Source: Candidatus Phytoplasma mali (GTDB lineage Bacteria > Bacillota_I > Bacilli_A > Acholeplasmatales > Acholeplasmataceae). From it: 64,000 bases of DNA. Of the stretch, positions 54,731-64,000 are shown piece after piece (position 1 is the stretch's first letter; every line of letters starts with the position of its first letter). Location: positions 310,001-374,000 of the forward strand of contig NC_011047.1 of the NCBI RefSeq assembly GCF_000026205.1. The letters are read 5' to 3'. Both the position numbers and the translations under genes were made by a program. Under the pieces are notes generated by a model. That model made no database searches. It was not told where the DNA came from and saw only the letters and a list, made by a program, of their open reading frames with translations.

Positions 54731-55057
54731 TTAACTTAATTGTTGATTGAAATATTTTAAATTATTTATATATATTTCTAATTCGTTTATATTTTTTTCT
54801 TTGCAATAAACTTGAAAAACACCTTTTATTAACATAGATTTTGTTTTCTGTAAATTTGTATTAAATTCTGCATTAAATTTTTTTTTAAAGGTTTTAAAAT
54901 TGTTGTTTGTTTCGTCTATTAAATTTGAAATTTTTTTTTGTTGTAATTTTGACATATTTGCAGAAATTTCTGTATTTTTTAAAGTTAAAGTTAAAGTTAA
55001 AATTAATAATATAAATAAAACTAAAAAATTTTTTTTTTGTTGATTTATAATTTTCAT
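54731..55057 (-). CDS. small secreted protein, candidate effector
   Basis: 108 aa. A basic start (MKIINQQKKNF) and a strong hydrophobic core (LVLFILLILTLTLTL) form a signal peptide, with probable cleavage near ISA. The mature part (~75 aa) is helical and Lys/Asn-rich. It does not carry the classic phytoplasma SVM-type signal sequence. Not recognised. It sits between two redox genes with 10-95 base gaps. Secreted small proteins are the usual effector class in phytoplasmas; that role here is only a suggestion. Confidence 0.65.
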   Translation of the reverse strand: MKIINQQKKNFLVLFILLILTLTLTLKNTEISANMSKLQQKKISNLIDETNNNFKTFKKKFNAEFNTNLQKTKSMLIKGVFQVYCKEKNINELEIYINNLKYFNQQLS

Positions 55058-55151
55058 TTTTTTAAACTTTCTTTTATTTATTATTTATAATTTTATTTAT
55101 TTTAAATAAATAAAATATTAATTAGAATATATTTTTTATTTTAAGTAGTTA

Positions 55152-56489
55152 TTATTTAATATTTAAAGCTTTCAAGCCTGCTAAATTTAATATACTTAAA
55201 GGTTTATTGAAATGTGGTTGAAAGAAGAAATCTACTAATGATAATTCTTCAACAGTCATGTTTTTTTGAATACAAACACTTAAAGTATTTATTTTTTCTG
55301 TTAAATCTGTTTTAGAAATAATTTGGCCACCTAAAATTTTACGAGAAATTTTATCGAATATTATTTTTAATATAACTGCATCATATTTAGGCATAAATTC
55401 AGGTCTATTAGCATCTTTAATAATTACAGAATCATAATTATTCCCTAATTTTTTAGCTACATTTTCATTTAAACCGGTAGAAGCAATATGCCAATCATAA
55501 ATTTTAATACCGCTTGTTCCTTGAGTTCCTAAATATTTAAATTTTGGGGTTTTAATATTTAAACCTACAATCATTCCTGTTCTAATAGCGTTTGTTGCTA
55601 AAGGAATGTATTTGGGTTCTTTTGTGGGGTTATAATAACTATTTATACAATCACCACATGCATAAACATCTGGATGGGAAGTTACCATGAATTCATTAAT
55701 TAATATAGCTCCATTTTCTGAAACTTTTATTTTATCTTTTATTAAATTTGTATCTGGTCTGAAGCCAATACACATAATTAACATTTCAGTTTCAAAAGTT
55801 GATTTTTCAGTATGAACTTTAGTTATCAATTCTCCTTCAACATCAAAACCGGTAATTTTTTGATTTAAAGCTAAATGAATACCATGATCTTTTAGTGTTT
55901 TTTCAGCTATATCAGTAAATTCTTTATCTAAATATTTAGGCATAATTCTTTTTTCTGCATCTATTAAAACTATTTTTTTACCTTGTACTGCTAAAGCTTC
56001 TGCTAATTCAATGCCAATGTATCCAGCTCCAACTATTGTGATTTTATTAATATTTTTAATATATTTTATAATATTATTTGCGTGATTAAAATTTTTAGAT
56101 AATAAAACATTTTTTGATTTAATTCCTTCTAATTGTGGTATGATAGGCCAAGAACCTAAAGCTAAAACTAATTTATCAAAATTGTCAATAAATTCCTTGT
56201 TTGTTTCTAAGTCTTTAACTAAAACTTGTTTTTGTTTTAAATTTATATCGATAATTTCATGTTTTAATTTGATTTCTGCACCCATATTTAAAAGTTCATC
56301 TTTATTAGAATAAAATAAACCATTTTTATCTTTAACAACTCCTTCTATATATAAAGCTATACCACAAGAAAGAAATGAAATATTATCATTTTTATCGTAA
56401 ATGGTTAATTTTGCTTGAGGATTGTTTTTTTTAATAGTTTTCACTGCTGCTGTTCCTGCATGAGTACAACCAATTATAATTACCTTCAT
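55152..56489 (-). CDS. nox: NADH oxidase / CoA-disulfide reductase family flavoprotein
   Basis: 445 aa. N-terminal FAD-binding VIIGCTHAGTAAVKTI, single redox Cys in NISFLSCGIALYIEG, NAD-binding ITIVGAGYIGIELAEALA, second FAD motif DVYACGDCI, and a C-terminal dimerisation domain. It regenerates NAD+ (water-forming NADH oxidase) or reduces CoA disulfides; the two are not separable by eye. Confidence 0.9.
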   Translation of the reverse strand: MKVIIIGCTHAGTAAVKTIKKNNPQAKLTIYDKNDNISFLSCGIALYIEGVVKDKNGLFYSNKDELLNMGAEIKLKHEIIDINLKQKQVLVKDLETNKEFIDNFDKLVLALGSWPIIPQLEGIKSKNVLLSKNFNHANNIIKYIKNINKITIVGAGYIGIELAEALAVQGKKIVLIDAEKRIMPKYLDKEFTDIAEKTLKDHGIHLALNQKITGFDVEGELITKVHTEKSTFETEMLIMCIGFRPDTNLIKDKIKVSENGAILINEFMVTSHPDVYACGDCINSYYNPTKEPKYIPLATNAIRTGMIVGLNIKTPKFKYLGTQGTSGIKIYDWHIASTGLNENVAKKLGNNYDSVIIKDANRPEFMPKYDAVILKIIFDKISRKILGGQIISKTDLTEKINTLSVCIQKNMTVEELSLVDFFFQPHFNKPLSILNLAGLKALNIK

Positions 56490-56844
56490 TTTATAAGAAA
56501 ACCCCTTTCAACATTCATTTATTTTTTTATGCATACTTATATATATTCAGCTCATTTACATTATAATATATTTTTATTTTTATAATGTATTTAAAACATA
56601 TTTAACACTATTATATCTAACATTATTATTTTAAACTTATATCAATTTATATTCAAGTATTTTTTAAAATATTTTCAATTTTTTTTATATATTTTTTAAA
56701 AATTTTAATTTTTGATTATAAATATATAAATCTATTTATTTAAATAATTTTTATTGTTATAATAATGTAAAACTTTTATTATTATTTTATAATAAACTTA
56801 ATTTAATATTTTAAATATTAAATTATTTTATACGGTGTTTAAAA
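56490..56844. other. divergent promoter region of nox and lepA
   Basis: 355 bases without coding. On the plus strand TATAAT at 56758-56763 with a weak TTTATT 17 bases upstream could serve lepA. No hairpin of note. Confidence 0.45.
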
Positions 56845-58662
56845 ATGCAAATAAAAAAAATAAACAATAAACAAAAAAGAATTAGAAATTTTTCTATTAT
56901 TGCTCATGTTGATCATGGAAAATCAACTTTAGCTGATAGAATTTTAGAAATTACTAATACAGTTGAAAAAAGACTTATGCAAAAACAATTTTTAGATTCT
57001 ATGGATTTAGAAAAAGAACGTGGTATTACTATTAAATTAAATGCTGTTCAAATTATTTTTAATGATAAAAAAGGTGATGAGTATATTATGCATTTAATTG
57101 ATACACCTGGACATGTAGATTTTAATTATGAAGTTTCTCGTGCTCTTGCTGCCTGCGAAGGGGTTATTTTAGTTATTGATGCAACCCAAGGCATCCAAGC
57201 ACAAACTTTAACTAATTTTTATTTAGCTATAGAAAATAATTTATTAATAATTCCTGTAATTAATAAAATTGATTTACCAAATGCTGATGTTAATAAAGTT
57301 CGAAGAGAGATTAAAGATACTTTAGGTATTGAACCAGAAAATACTATTTTAGTTAGCGGTAAAACTGGTGTAGGAGTTACTGAAATTTTAGAAAAAGTTG
57401 TTTCTAATATTCCATCGCCTAGAGGAGATATTAATGAACCTTTTCAATCTTTAGTTTTTGATTCTTTTTTTGATCCTTACAAAGGTGTTGTTTCTTTAAT
57501 TAGAGTTTTTAGCGGCAAGATTCAAAAAGGTGATCAAATTCGTTTTATGTCTAATAACGAAGTTTATGAAGTTTCAGAAGTTGGAGTTTATAGTCCATTT
57601 CAAACTCCCAAACCATTTTTATTTGTAGGAGAAGTAGGTTATTTATCTGCTTCTATTAAAAATATTGATAAAGTTAGGGTTGGTGATACTATTACTAATC
57701 ATAAAAATCCTACTAAACAACGTTTACCTGGTTATCGTAAAATTCAACCGGTTGTATTTTGTGGTCTTTATCCGATTACTTGTAGTAAATATGAAACTTT
57801 AAAATCAGCTTTAGAAAAATTGAAGTTAAACGATGCTTCTTTAACATTTGAACCCGAAACTTCTGTTGCTTTAGGATTGGGCTTTAGAATAGGTTTTTTA
57901 GGCCTTTTACATATGGAGATTATTCAAGAAAGGATTAGCAGAGAATTTGATATAGAAGCTATCACTACTGCTCCTTCTGTAATTTATCATGTTTATACTA
58001 AAAAAGGTACCAAAATTTTAGTTGATAATCCTTCTAAATGGCCTAATACTCAAATAATTGAAAGAGTAGAAGAACCTTTCATAAAAGCAACTATAATTTG
58101 TCCACAAATTTATATTGGAACTGTTATGACTCTTTCACAAAGTAAAAGAGGACAATTAAAAGATATTAGTTATTTAGATAAAAATATAGCTATGATAATT
58201 TATTTTTTTCCACTTTCTGAAATTATGTATAATTATTTTGATAAACTAAAATCTGTTACTAAAGGTTATGCTTCTTTTGAATATGAAATAGATAGTTATC
58301 GTTCTTCATCGTTACAAAAAATGGATATTTTACTAAATGGAGAAGTTATTGATGCTCTTTCTATTATTATTCATAAAGATTTTGCTTATTCTAGAGGTAA
58401 AGTAATTTGTTCTAAATTAATAGAATGTATTCCTAAACAAATGTTTGAAGTTCCTATTCAAGTAGCAATTGGAAAACGAGTTATTGTAAGAGAAAACATT
58501 AAATCTATGCGTAAAGATGTTATTTCTAAATGTTATGGTGGAGATGTTAGTAGAAAAAAAAAATTATTATCTAAACAAAAAGAAGGTAAAAAGAAAATGA
58601 AAAATTTAGGAAAAGTGAAATTACCACAAAAAGCTTTTTTAGCTATTCTTTCTACTGAATAA
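56845..58662 (+). CDS. lepA: elongation factor 4 (LepA)
   Basis: 605 aa. GTPase motifs [25 protein letters not shown] and NKIDLP, then the LepA order of domains with [12 protein letters not shown] and the unique C-terminal domain ending [15 protein letters not shown]. It back-translocates or remodels stalled ribosomes. Confidence 0.96.
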   Translation: MQIKKINNKQKRIRNFSIIAHVDHGKSTLADRILEITNTVEKRLMQKQFLDSMDLEKERGITIKLNAVQIIFNDKKGDEYIMHLIDTPGHVDFNYEVSRALAACEGVILVIDATQGIQAQTLTNFYLAIENNLLIIPVINKIDLPNADVNKVRREIKDTLGIEPENTILVSGKTGVGVTEILEKVVSNIPSPRGDINEPFQSLVFDSFFDPYKGVVSLIRVFSGKIQKGDQIRFMSNNEVYEVSEVGVYSPFQTPKPFLFVGEVGYLSASIKNIDKVRVGDTITNHKNPTKQRLPGYRKIQPVVFCGLYPITCSKYETLKSALEKLKLNDASLTFEPETSVALGLGFRIGFLGLLHMEIIQERISREFDIEAITTAPSVIYHVYTKKGTKILVDNPSKWPNTQIIERVEEPFIKATIICPQIYIGTVMTLSQSKRGQLKDISYLDKNIAMIIYFFPLSEIMYNYFDKLKSVTKGYASFEYEIDSYRSSSLQKMDILLNGEVIDALSIIIHKDFAYSRGKVICSKLIECIPKQMFEVPIQVAIGKRVIVRENIKSMRKDVISKCYGGDVSRKKKLLSKQKEGKKKMKNLGKVKLPQKAFLAILSTE

Positions 58663-58893
58663 TAATTTGATCAATTTAATTATTTAAATTTAATAAATTA
58701 TTATTTATTTTCGGATACTTTTTTTAATTGGATATTTTTAAAAATATAGAAAAAATATAGAATATTTTTGATTAAATGAATATTATTTGTTTTATTATAT
58801 ATTACTTAATTATTTTTATTTATTAAAAAATTTTTAAAAAAATTTAATAATTATTTTATTTATATTAATATTTTTTAGGAAGAAACTGAATTT

Positions 58894-60186
58894 ATGGCTA
58901 ATTTGATTGAATTAAAAGATATAACTAAAACAATTGATGAACAATTAGTTTTAAGAGGTATTAGTCTCGAAATTAAAACTAATGAGTTTGTTACTTTATT
59001 GGGTCCTTCGGGTTGTGGTAAAACTACTATTTTAAAAATTATTGGAGGATTTGAAGCTCCTAATAATGGTGATCTTTTATTCGAAGGTAAAAGTATTTTG
59101 CAAATACCTGCTCATAAAAGACCAGTTAACACTGTTTTTCAAAAATATTCTTTATTTCCTCATTTAAATGTTTTTGAAAATATTGCCTTTGGTTTAAGAA
59201 TTAAAGATTTTAATTTATCTATTAAACAAAAAATAAAAATTTTTAAAAATGATAATAAACAAGAAATATATAATTTAAAACAAATTTATCAAATCAAAAT
59301 TCAAGAGTTATCAAATATTTTAAAATATTTTACTATTCATAATAAAGATAAAATTAAATTTAACATTAAGCAATTAAAACAAAAATTAAAAATAGAAATC
59401 ACTAATTTTAAAAATAATTTTAATTTTGAATTAAATAAAATGTATGATAATATTTTAGATAAAAAAGATATTGAAAAATTAATTCGTCAAAAAGTGTTTA
59501 AATATTTAAAAATTGTGGGTTTAGAAGGTTTTGAAAATCGAAATATTAATCAATTATCAGGTGGGCAACAACAAAGAGTAGCTATAGCAAGAGCTTTAAT
59601 TAATGAACCAAAAGTATTATTACTAGATGAACCTTTAGCAGCTTTAGATTTAAAATTAAGACAAGAAATGCAATATGAATTAAAAGAAATTCAAAGAAAT
59701 TCAGGAATTACTTTTATTTTTGTTACACATGATCAAGAAGAAGCCTTAACTATGAGTGATAAAATATTAGTTATGCACCAAGGTGAAGTACAGCAAATAG
59801 GAACTCCAGAAGATATTTATAATGAACCGACTAATAATTTTGTTGCTAAATTCATAGGAGAATCAAATTTAATTTCTGGAATAATGAAAGATGATTATTT
59901 AGTATTTTTTGATAATCGCGAATTTAAATGTATTGATCATGGTTTTAAAAAAAATGAAAAAGTTGATATTGTTATTAGGCCTGAAGATATTGATATTGTA
60001 AAAGAAGAAAAAGGTTTAATAACTGGTAAAGTTATCTTAGTAGCTTTTAAGGGAATTCATTGGGAAATTAATGTAGAAACTTCTTATAGAGTATATATTA
60101 TTCACACCACAGATTATTTTAAATTTAATAGTTTTGTTGGGCTTTTTTTTAATCCCGAAGATTTACATGTTATGGAAGTGTGGTAA
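58894..60186 (+). CDS. potA: spermidine/putrescine ABC transporter ATPase PotA with large insertion
   Basis: 430 aa against ~370 in most bacteria. Walker [14 protein letters not shown], signature [16 protein letters not shown], Walker [14 protein letters not shown]-loop [14 protein letters not shown], then a C-terminal TOBE domain. Between the Q-loop (about 90) and signature (about 218), roughly 100 extra Lys/Asn-rich helical residues are inserted, as seen in some Mollicutes PotA proteins. First gene of potABCD. Confidence 0.94.
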   Translation: MANLIELKDITKTIDEQLVLRGISLEIKTNEFVTLLGPSGCGKTTILKIIGGFEAPNNGDLLFEGKSILQIPAHKRPVNTVFQKYSLFPHLNVFENIAFGLRIKDFNLSIKQKIKIFKNDNKQEIYNLKQIYQIKIQELSNILKYFTIHNKDKIKFNIKQLKQKLKIEITNFKNNFNFELNKMYDNILDKKDIEKLIRQKVFKYLKIVGLEGFENRNINQLSGGQQQRVAIARALINEPKVLLLDEPLAALDLKLRQEMQYELKEIQRNSGITFIFVTHDQEEALTMSDKILVMHQGEVQQIGTPEDIYNEPTNNFVAKFIGESNLISGIMKDDYLVFFDNREFKCIDHGFKKNEKVDIVIRPEDIDIVKEEKGLITGKVILVAFKGIHWEINVETSYRVYIIHTTDYFKFNSFVGLFFNPEDLHVMEVW

Positions 60187-60989
60187 TGGTTTATAGAAAA
60201 AAAAATTATTTATATAAAATATCATTAATCCCTTATTATTTAGTTTTAATATTTTTTATTTTGTTGCCTATTTTTTTTGTTATTTTAAATTCTTTTCAAG
60301 AAACTAATAATGAAGGTTTTGTCCATACTACTTTTACTTTAAAATATTATCATTCTCTTTTTACTAATTTTTCTTTTTTTTATATTTTATTGAGATCATT
60401 ATCGATATCTATTATTACTGTTTTTTTGCTTTTTATCATATCTTATCCTTTGGGTTATATTGTTTCTAAATTTAATCCTTTAACACAAGGGATTTTAGTT
60501 TTATTAATTAATGGTATGATTTGGATTAACATGATTTTAAAAACACAAGCATTAGTTCAAATTTTTAGTTTTTTAGAAAAAATTTTTCATGTTATAATTT
60601 TAGAAACTAATTTATCCATGTTTATTGGTTTTATTTATTTATTTTTACCTTATATGTTTTTGCCTATTTATTTAAGCATTATTTCCATAGATCCTCATTT
60701 AATTAATGTTGCTAAAGATCTTGGTGCTAATGAAACACAAGTTTTTAAAAAAATTATTTTTCCTCTATCTTTCAACGAGTCTTTTATAGGGTGTATTTTA
60801 GTTTCTTTTCAAGTGGTAACTAATATTGTGGTTTCTAAATATCTTGGTCATTCTACTATTCCTATGATTTCTGAATTGATAGAAAATCAAACCCTTTTAA
60901 TTGGAGATATTCAAAGTGTTTGTTCTATTGCAGTTAATTTAATTTTATTAGTGTTATTGGTTTTTATTTTTTGTAAAAAAAGAAAATAA
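60186..60989 (+). CDS. potB: spermidine/putrescine permease PotB
   Basis: 267 aa inner-membrane permease with six helices. The EAA loop reads AKDLGANETQVFKKIIFPLS. The ATG at 60186 overlaps the potA stop (TAATG); the GTG at 60180 is an alternative without support. Confidence 0.92.
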   Translation: MVYRKKNYLYKISLIPYYLVLIFFILLPIFFVILNSFQETNNEGFVHTTFTLKYYHSLFTNFSFFYILLRSLSISIITVFLLFIISYPLGYIVSKFNPLTQGILVLLINGMIWINMILKTQALVQIFSFLEKIFHVIILETNLSMFIGFIYLFLPYMFLPIYLSIISIDPHLINVAKDLGANETQVFKKIIFPLSFNESFIGCILVSFQVVTNIVVSKYLGHSTIPMISELIENQTLLIGDIQSVCSIAVNLILLVLLVFIFCKKRK

Positions 60990-61010
60990 TTTAAAGGTAT
61001 TGTTAAAATT

Positions 61011-61802
61011 ATGTTTAAAAAAAATTTTTTAGATTATTTTTATTTAAATTTAATATTATTATTTATTTACATTCCTATTTTATCTTTAGTAATTTTTTCT
61101 TTTAATCAAACAGAAGGTAGAATTGCTTCTTTAGTAAATTGGGAACGTTTTGGTTTTCGATGGTATGGTAAAATTTTTAGTAATTCTGCTATTAGAAATT
61201 CCATTATCGTTACTTTTAAAATTGCCATTTTTTCTACTTTTATTTCGACTATTATAGGTACGTTAGCAGCAATTTCTTTAGCTCAAAATAAATTAAAATG
61301 GCAACATTTTATTTTAAATTTAAATCAAATTTCTTTTGTTATTCCAGAAATAATTATTGCTTTAGCTTTATTTGTTTTTTTTGGTTTTATTAGATTAGAA
61401 AACGGATTTTTAAGAATGCTTTTTGCTCATATTTCATTTAGTGTTCCTTATGTTTTAGCTACTATTTTTCCTAAATGTAATAATTTTGAAATAAATTTAT
61501 TTGAAGCTGCTTATGATTTAGGAGCCAACCCTTTACAAACTTTAATCAGGGTTGTTTTACCACAATTAAAAAGTGTTATTTTAGCTGGTGCTAGTTTAGC
61601 TTTTGCTTTATCATTTGATGATTTTATTATATCTTATTTTGTAGGGGGATCTGATTATCAAAATATTTCTTCTTATATTTATAGTTTAAAGGGAACTATT
61701 AATCCTGCTATTAACGCATTATCATCTATTTTGATTTTATTTATATTTTTTAAAATTTTTATTAATTATCTAAAATTAAGAAAAGAATCTATTTTTAAAT
61801 GA
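61011..61802 (+). CDS. potC: spermidine/putrescine permease PotC
   Basis: 263 aa, six helices. EAA loop: AAYDLGANPLQTLIRVVLPQ, and the family start YIPILSLVIFSFNQTEGR. Overlaps potD by four bases. Confidence 0.92.
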   Translation: MFKKNFLDYFYLNLILLFIYIPILSLVIFSFNQTEGRIASLVNWERFGFRWYGKIFSNSAIRNSIIVTFKIAIFSTFISTIIGTLAAISLAQNKLKWQHFILNLNQISFVIPEIIIALALFVFFGFIRLENGFLRMLFAHISFSVPYVLATIFPKCNNFEINLFEAAYDLGANPLQTLIRVVLPQLKSVILAGASLAFALSFDDFIISYFVGGSDYQNISSYIYSLKGTINPAINALSSILILFIFFKIFINYLKLRKESIFK

Positions 61803-63043
61803 AAAAAATTATATTTTTGATTTCTTTAGTTATTGTTTTAATTGTATTATTTTTTTATTATCCAACTAAAAGACATAAAGAAATTATAACTTTATTTAAT
61901 TGGGGGGAATTTATTGATAATGGAATTATTGAAGAATTTAATCAACAAGATCCAGATTTTGAAATTAAGCAAAGTTTTTTTGTTTCCAACGAGTTAGCAA
62001 TAAATAAAATTAAAACAGGAAATATTTATGATATTGTTATTTTAAGTGAATATGCTATAGAAAAATTAAAAAAGGATGATTATCTTACAAAATTATCTTT
62101 AGGTCCTGGTGGGTTGTTTGATGAATCCAAACCAATTTTAAACAATTCTTTATCAAAGATTTTAAGAAATAGCACTACTTTTAAAGAAATTTTTTATAAT
62201 AATGATAATAAAGTGGATCAAAACAAGGATTTTTATGCAATCCCTTATGTTTGGGGGAATGTTGGTTTATTATATAACAAAAAAATTATTGAAAATATGA
62301 ATATGAAAATTGATGAATGGAAAAGCATATTAAAAAATCCTAAGATAAAAATATCTTTATACAATAATCCTAAAGATGTTTTATTTATAGGTTTAAAAGC
62401 GACTGATTGTGATAATATAGAAAAACCTTCAGATGAACAGATTAAAAAAGCTAAAGAATGGTTAGTAGAATTAAAAAAAACAAATTCTCAACTTTCTTTT
62501 GTTACAGATCAAATATTAGATAATATGAAAGAAAAAAATAATGAACGTTATGATATATCATTAGTTTATTCTGGTGATGCTGCTTTTTTAATGGATCAAA
62601 ATGATAATTTAAGTTACTATACCTTTGATCATGAGGATGAAACAAATAAGGGAACTAATATTTGGATTGATGGTATTATTATTCCTAAAGATGCTAATAA
62701 AAAAGGAGCTTATAAATTTATTAATTTTTTATTTAATAAAGATAAATTACAACAAAATTATAATTATATTAAATATGATTCTCCTTATTCTGAAGATGTA
62801 CCAAATATTAAAACTATGAGTGACGGTTTTAATAAAAATTTGAATAACAAACAATATATAATATATAATTATGATAAAGAATTAAATAAAAAAATTTTTG
62901 ATGCTTGGTATGAAATTTATTCCGCATCTATTGAAAGTGATAAATGGTTATTTATTTTTAGTTTTTTTATAATTATTTTTATATTATTATTTAATTTATT
63001 TTTTTCTTATTCTAAAAAAAAATTAAATCTTTATTTAAAATAA
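61799..63043 (+). CDS. potD: spermidine/putrescine-binding protein PotD, anchored at both ends
   Basis: 414 aa. The binding domain starts ITLFNWGEFIDNGIIEEFNQ and contains YAIPYVWGNVGLLYNKK and the ligand-site IWIDGIIIPKDA. The N-terminus is an uncleaved-looking helix (IIFLISLVIVLIVLFFYY) without a lipobox Cys, and an extra C-terminal helix (FIFSFFIIIFILLFNLFF) exists. So the protein is probably tethered at both ends, whereas the usual PotD is periplasmic or a lipoprotein. ATG overlaps the potC stop. Confidence 0.9.
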   Translation: MKKIIFLISLVIVLIVLFFYYPTKRHKEIITLFNWGEFIDNGIIEEFNQQDPDFEIKQSFFVSNELAINKIKTGNIYDIVILSEYAIEKLKKDDYLTKLSLGPGGLFDESKPILNNSLSKILRNSTTFKEIFYNNDNKVDQNKDFYAIPYVWGNVGLLYNKKIIENMNMKIDEWKSILKNPKIKISLYNNPKDVLFIGLKATDCDNIEKPSDEQIKKAKEWLVELKKTNSQLSFVTDQILDNMKEKNNERYDISLVYSGDAAFLMDQNDNLSYYTFDHEDETNKGTNIWIDGIIIPKDANKKGAYKFINFLFNKDKLQQNYNYIKYDSPYSEDVPNIKTMSDGFNKNLNNKQYIIYNYDKELNKKIFDAWYEIYSASIESDKWLFIFSFFIIIFILLFNLFFSYSKKKLNLYLK

Positions 63044-63172
63044 ATATTATTTTAAAATAATGATTTAATTTTTATAAAAAGTTCAAAATTTCAATAATTT
63101 TATTACTTAATAAATTTTTTTATAATTTTAATAATTTAATTTTATTAAAAAATTTATTAAATTTAAAATTTG

Positions 63173-63264
63173 TGGCGGAGCAGAAGGGATTCGAACCCTT
63201 GCACCGATTACTCGGACTACGTCCTTAGCAGAGACGCCTCTTACAACCACTTGAGTACTACTCC
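63173..63264 (-). tRNA. tRNA-Ser(GCT)
   Basis: Minus strand: acceptor GGAGTAG/CTGCTCC, anticodon stem CGTCT/GGACG with loop CTGCTAA giving GCT (Ser), long variable arm, T-arm AAGGG-TTCGAAT-CCCTT, discriminator G and encoded CCA. A spurious ORF on the opposite strand (RSRRDSNPC) is a shadow of this tRNA. Confidence 0.94.
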
Positions 63265-63423
63265 AATTGATTACACTTTTTTATTTTATTTAAAATTTTA
63301 CTTAAAAAATTTAAAAAATGAAAAATTCTATTTCCTATTTCAAAAAAATAACTTTTTATATTTTAATAACAATTAATTTTATTATAATTTTATAATAAAG
63401 TCAAATCAAATTTATTTTTTAAT

Positions 63424-63777
63424 TTATAAGGTTGTTAAAATTGCCAATGCTATGGCATATTTTTCGCTATGTGAAATAGAAATCATAATGTTTTTTGTAT
63501 CTAAATTTTTGACATAAGGTTTTCCTAATTCATTATTTAAAATCGTGTAAGAACAAAAATTAATTTTTTTATTTTTACTAGTATATGCAGTTTTAAAAAT
63601 AGCTTCTTTGACTGCCCATCTACCAGCAACAAAACTTAATTTTCTTTTAATATTTTTTATATTTAAAAATATATTATATTCTTCTGGTGATAAAATTCTT
63701 TTAGATATTTTTTCTATTCCTATTTTTTCAATTTTTTTAATCTCTATAATATCTATGCCAATATTTTCTATTTTCAT
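63424..63777 (-). CDS. acpS: holo-[acyl-carrier-protein] synthase AcpS
   Basis: 117 aa. It begins IENIGIDIIEIKKIEK with the Mg-binding Asp, and has FVAGRWAVKEAIFKTAYTS with the catalytic Glu-Ala. The C-terminus ISISHSEKYAIALAIL is typical. It transfers 4'-phosphopantetheine from CoA to ACP. Interesting beside a fatty-acid kinase gene in a Mollicute that probably takes up fatty acids. Confidence 0.92.
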   Translation of the reverse strand: MKIENIGIDIIEIKKIEKIGIEKISKRILSPEEYNIFLNIKNIKRKLSFVAGRWAVKEAIFKTAYTSKNKKINFCSYTILNNELGKPYVKNLDTKNIMISISHSEKYAIALAILTTL

Positions 63778-64000
63778 TATTTTCTTTCTTTTTTAAAATA
63801 ATTTTTATTTTTTCATTAGTTATTAATTTTATTAAAATATTTTTTTAATAAAATTGATGCAAATATATTAACTTTTATTTTATCAAAGTTTTTTTATTTT
63901 ATAATATTTTAATTATTAAATTTATTTGATTTTTGTGAATATAAAATAATTGAATATTTTATTTTTTATTCTAATATTTATGGAATTTAAATGTTTTTAA

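Noticed and set aside
63170-63376. 68-codon plus-strand ORF beginning MWRSRRDSNPC
   Set aside because: It is the antisense of tRNA-Ser(GCT), a well-known annotation artefact.
1-64000. CRISPR array, rRNA, tmRNA, RNase P or SRP RNA
   Set aside because: No regularly spaced repeats and none of the conserved cores of these RNAs were found on either strand by eye.

Overview
The window is very AT-rich, compact and bacterial, with wall-less Firmicute (Mollicutes) gene content. It matches a phytoplasma ('Candidatus Phytoplasma'). The reasons are the familiar Mollicutes housekeeping genes, a complete spermidine/putrescine importer (potABCD), FtsH, secreted small proteins, IS3-type and PMU-like debris (dnaG piece, YqaJ, DNA methylase, inverted repeats), and the standard genetic code: TGG is used for Trp, and TGA is a true stop at the ends of ychF and rpmB.

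Layout. 1-8.1 kb: end of cca, yhaM, then a minus-strand run from alaS through ruvX, greA, yqeG, yqeK, rsmD and yneF to two small genes. 8.1-12.4 kb: decayed accessory DNA with a YqaJ-type exonuclease lacking catalytic residues, an unrecognised gene and a ruined IS3 transposase. 12.4-18.1 kb: ychF, ileS, a YitT-like membrane protein and holA. 18.19-27.7 kb: an accessory island holding a dnaG stump, a Panacea (SocA/DUF4065) plus PD-(D/E)XK nuclease pair, a 375-bp inverted repeat around an outward promoter, a tandem pair of coiled-coil proteins, a second Panacea gene with a fused type I-like methylase/specificity protein, and a broken secreted-protein gene. 27.9-32.5 kb: a membrane-anchored trypsin-like protease, a secreted small protein and a membrane coiled-coil protein that appears to start at ATT. 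32.5-44.8 kb: darA, a short rpsO, hisS-aspS-tilS, ftsH, rluD-like, ligA and a CNNM/CBS protein. 44.9-48 kb: three tRNAs and a fakA gene split by a group II intron. 48-56.5 kb: rpmB, a membrane-methyltransferase fusion, an ECF S component, obgE-rpmA-prp-rplU-trhO, nitroreductase, a small secreted protein and an NADH oxidase. 56.8-64 kb: lepA, potABCD, tRNA-Ser and acpS.

Most striking points. (1) fakA (fatty-acid kinase, DAK family) is interrupted in sense by an approximately 887-nt group II intron with no maturase gene. A 34-nt domain V and an EBS1/IBS1 pairing are visible, and precise removal restores a full-length 548-aa frame. (2) The island carries two Panacea antitoxin-type genes, each next to a nucleic-acid-modifying enzyme, on either side of a large palindrome with a strong promoter in its spacer. 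This is a candidate toxin-antitoxin or defence arrangement. (3) Several genes show decay or odd decoding: one copy of a duplicated gene lost its 5' end exactly at the repeat terminus, a dnaG stump lost its zinc cysteines, a secreted protein has an in-frame TAG and TGA, and S15 lacks its C-terminal helix.

All calls rest on reading motifs by eye. No similarity search was run.
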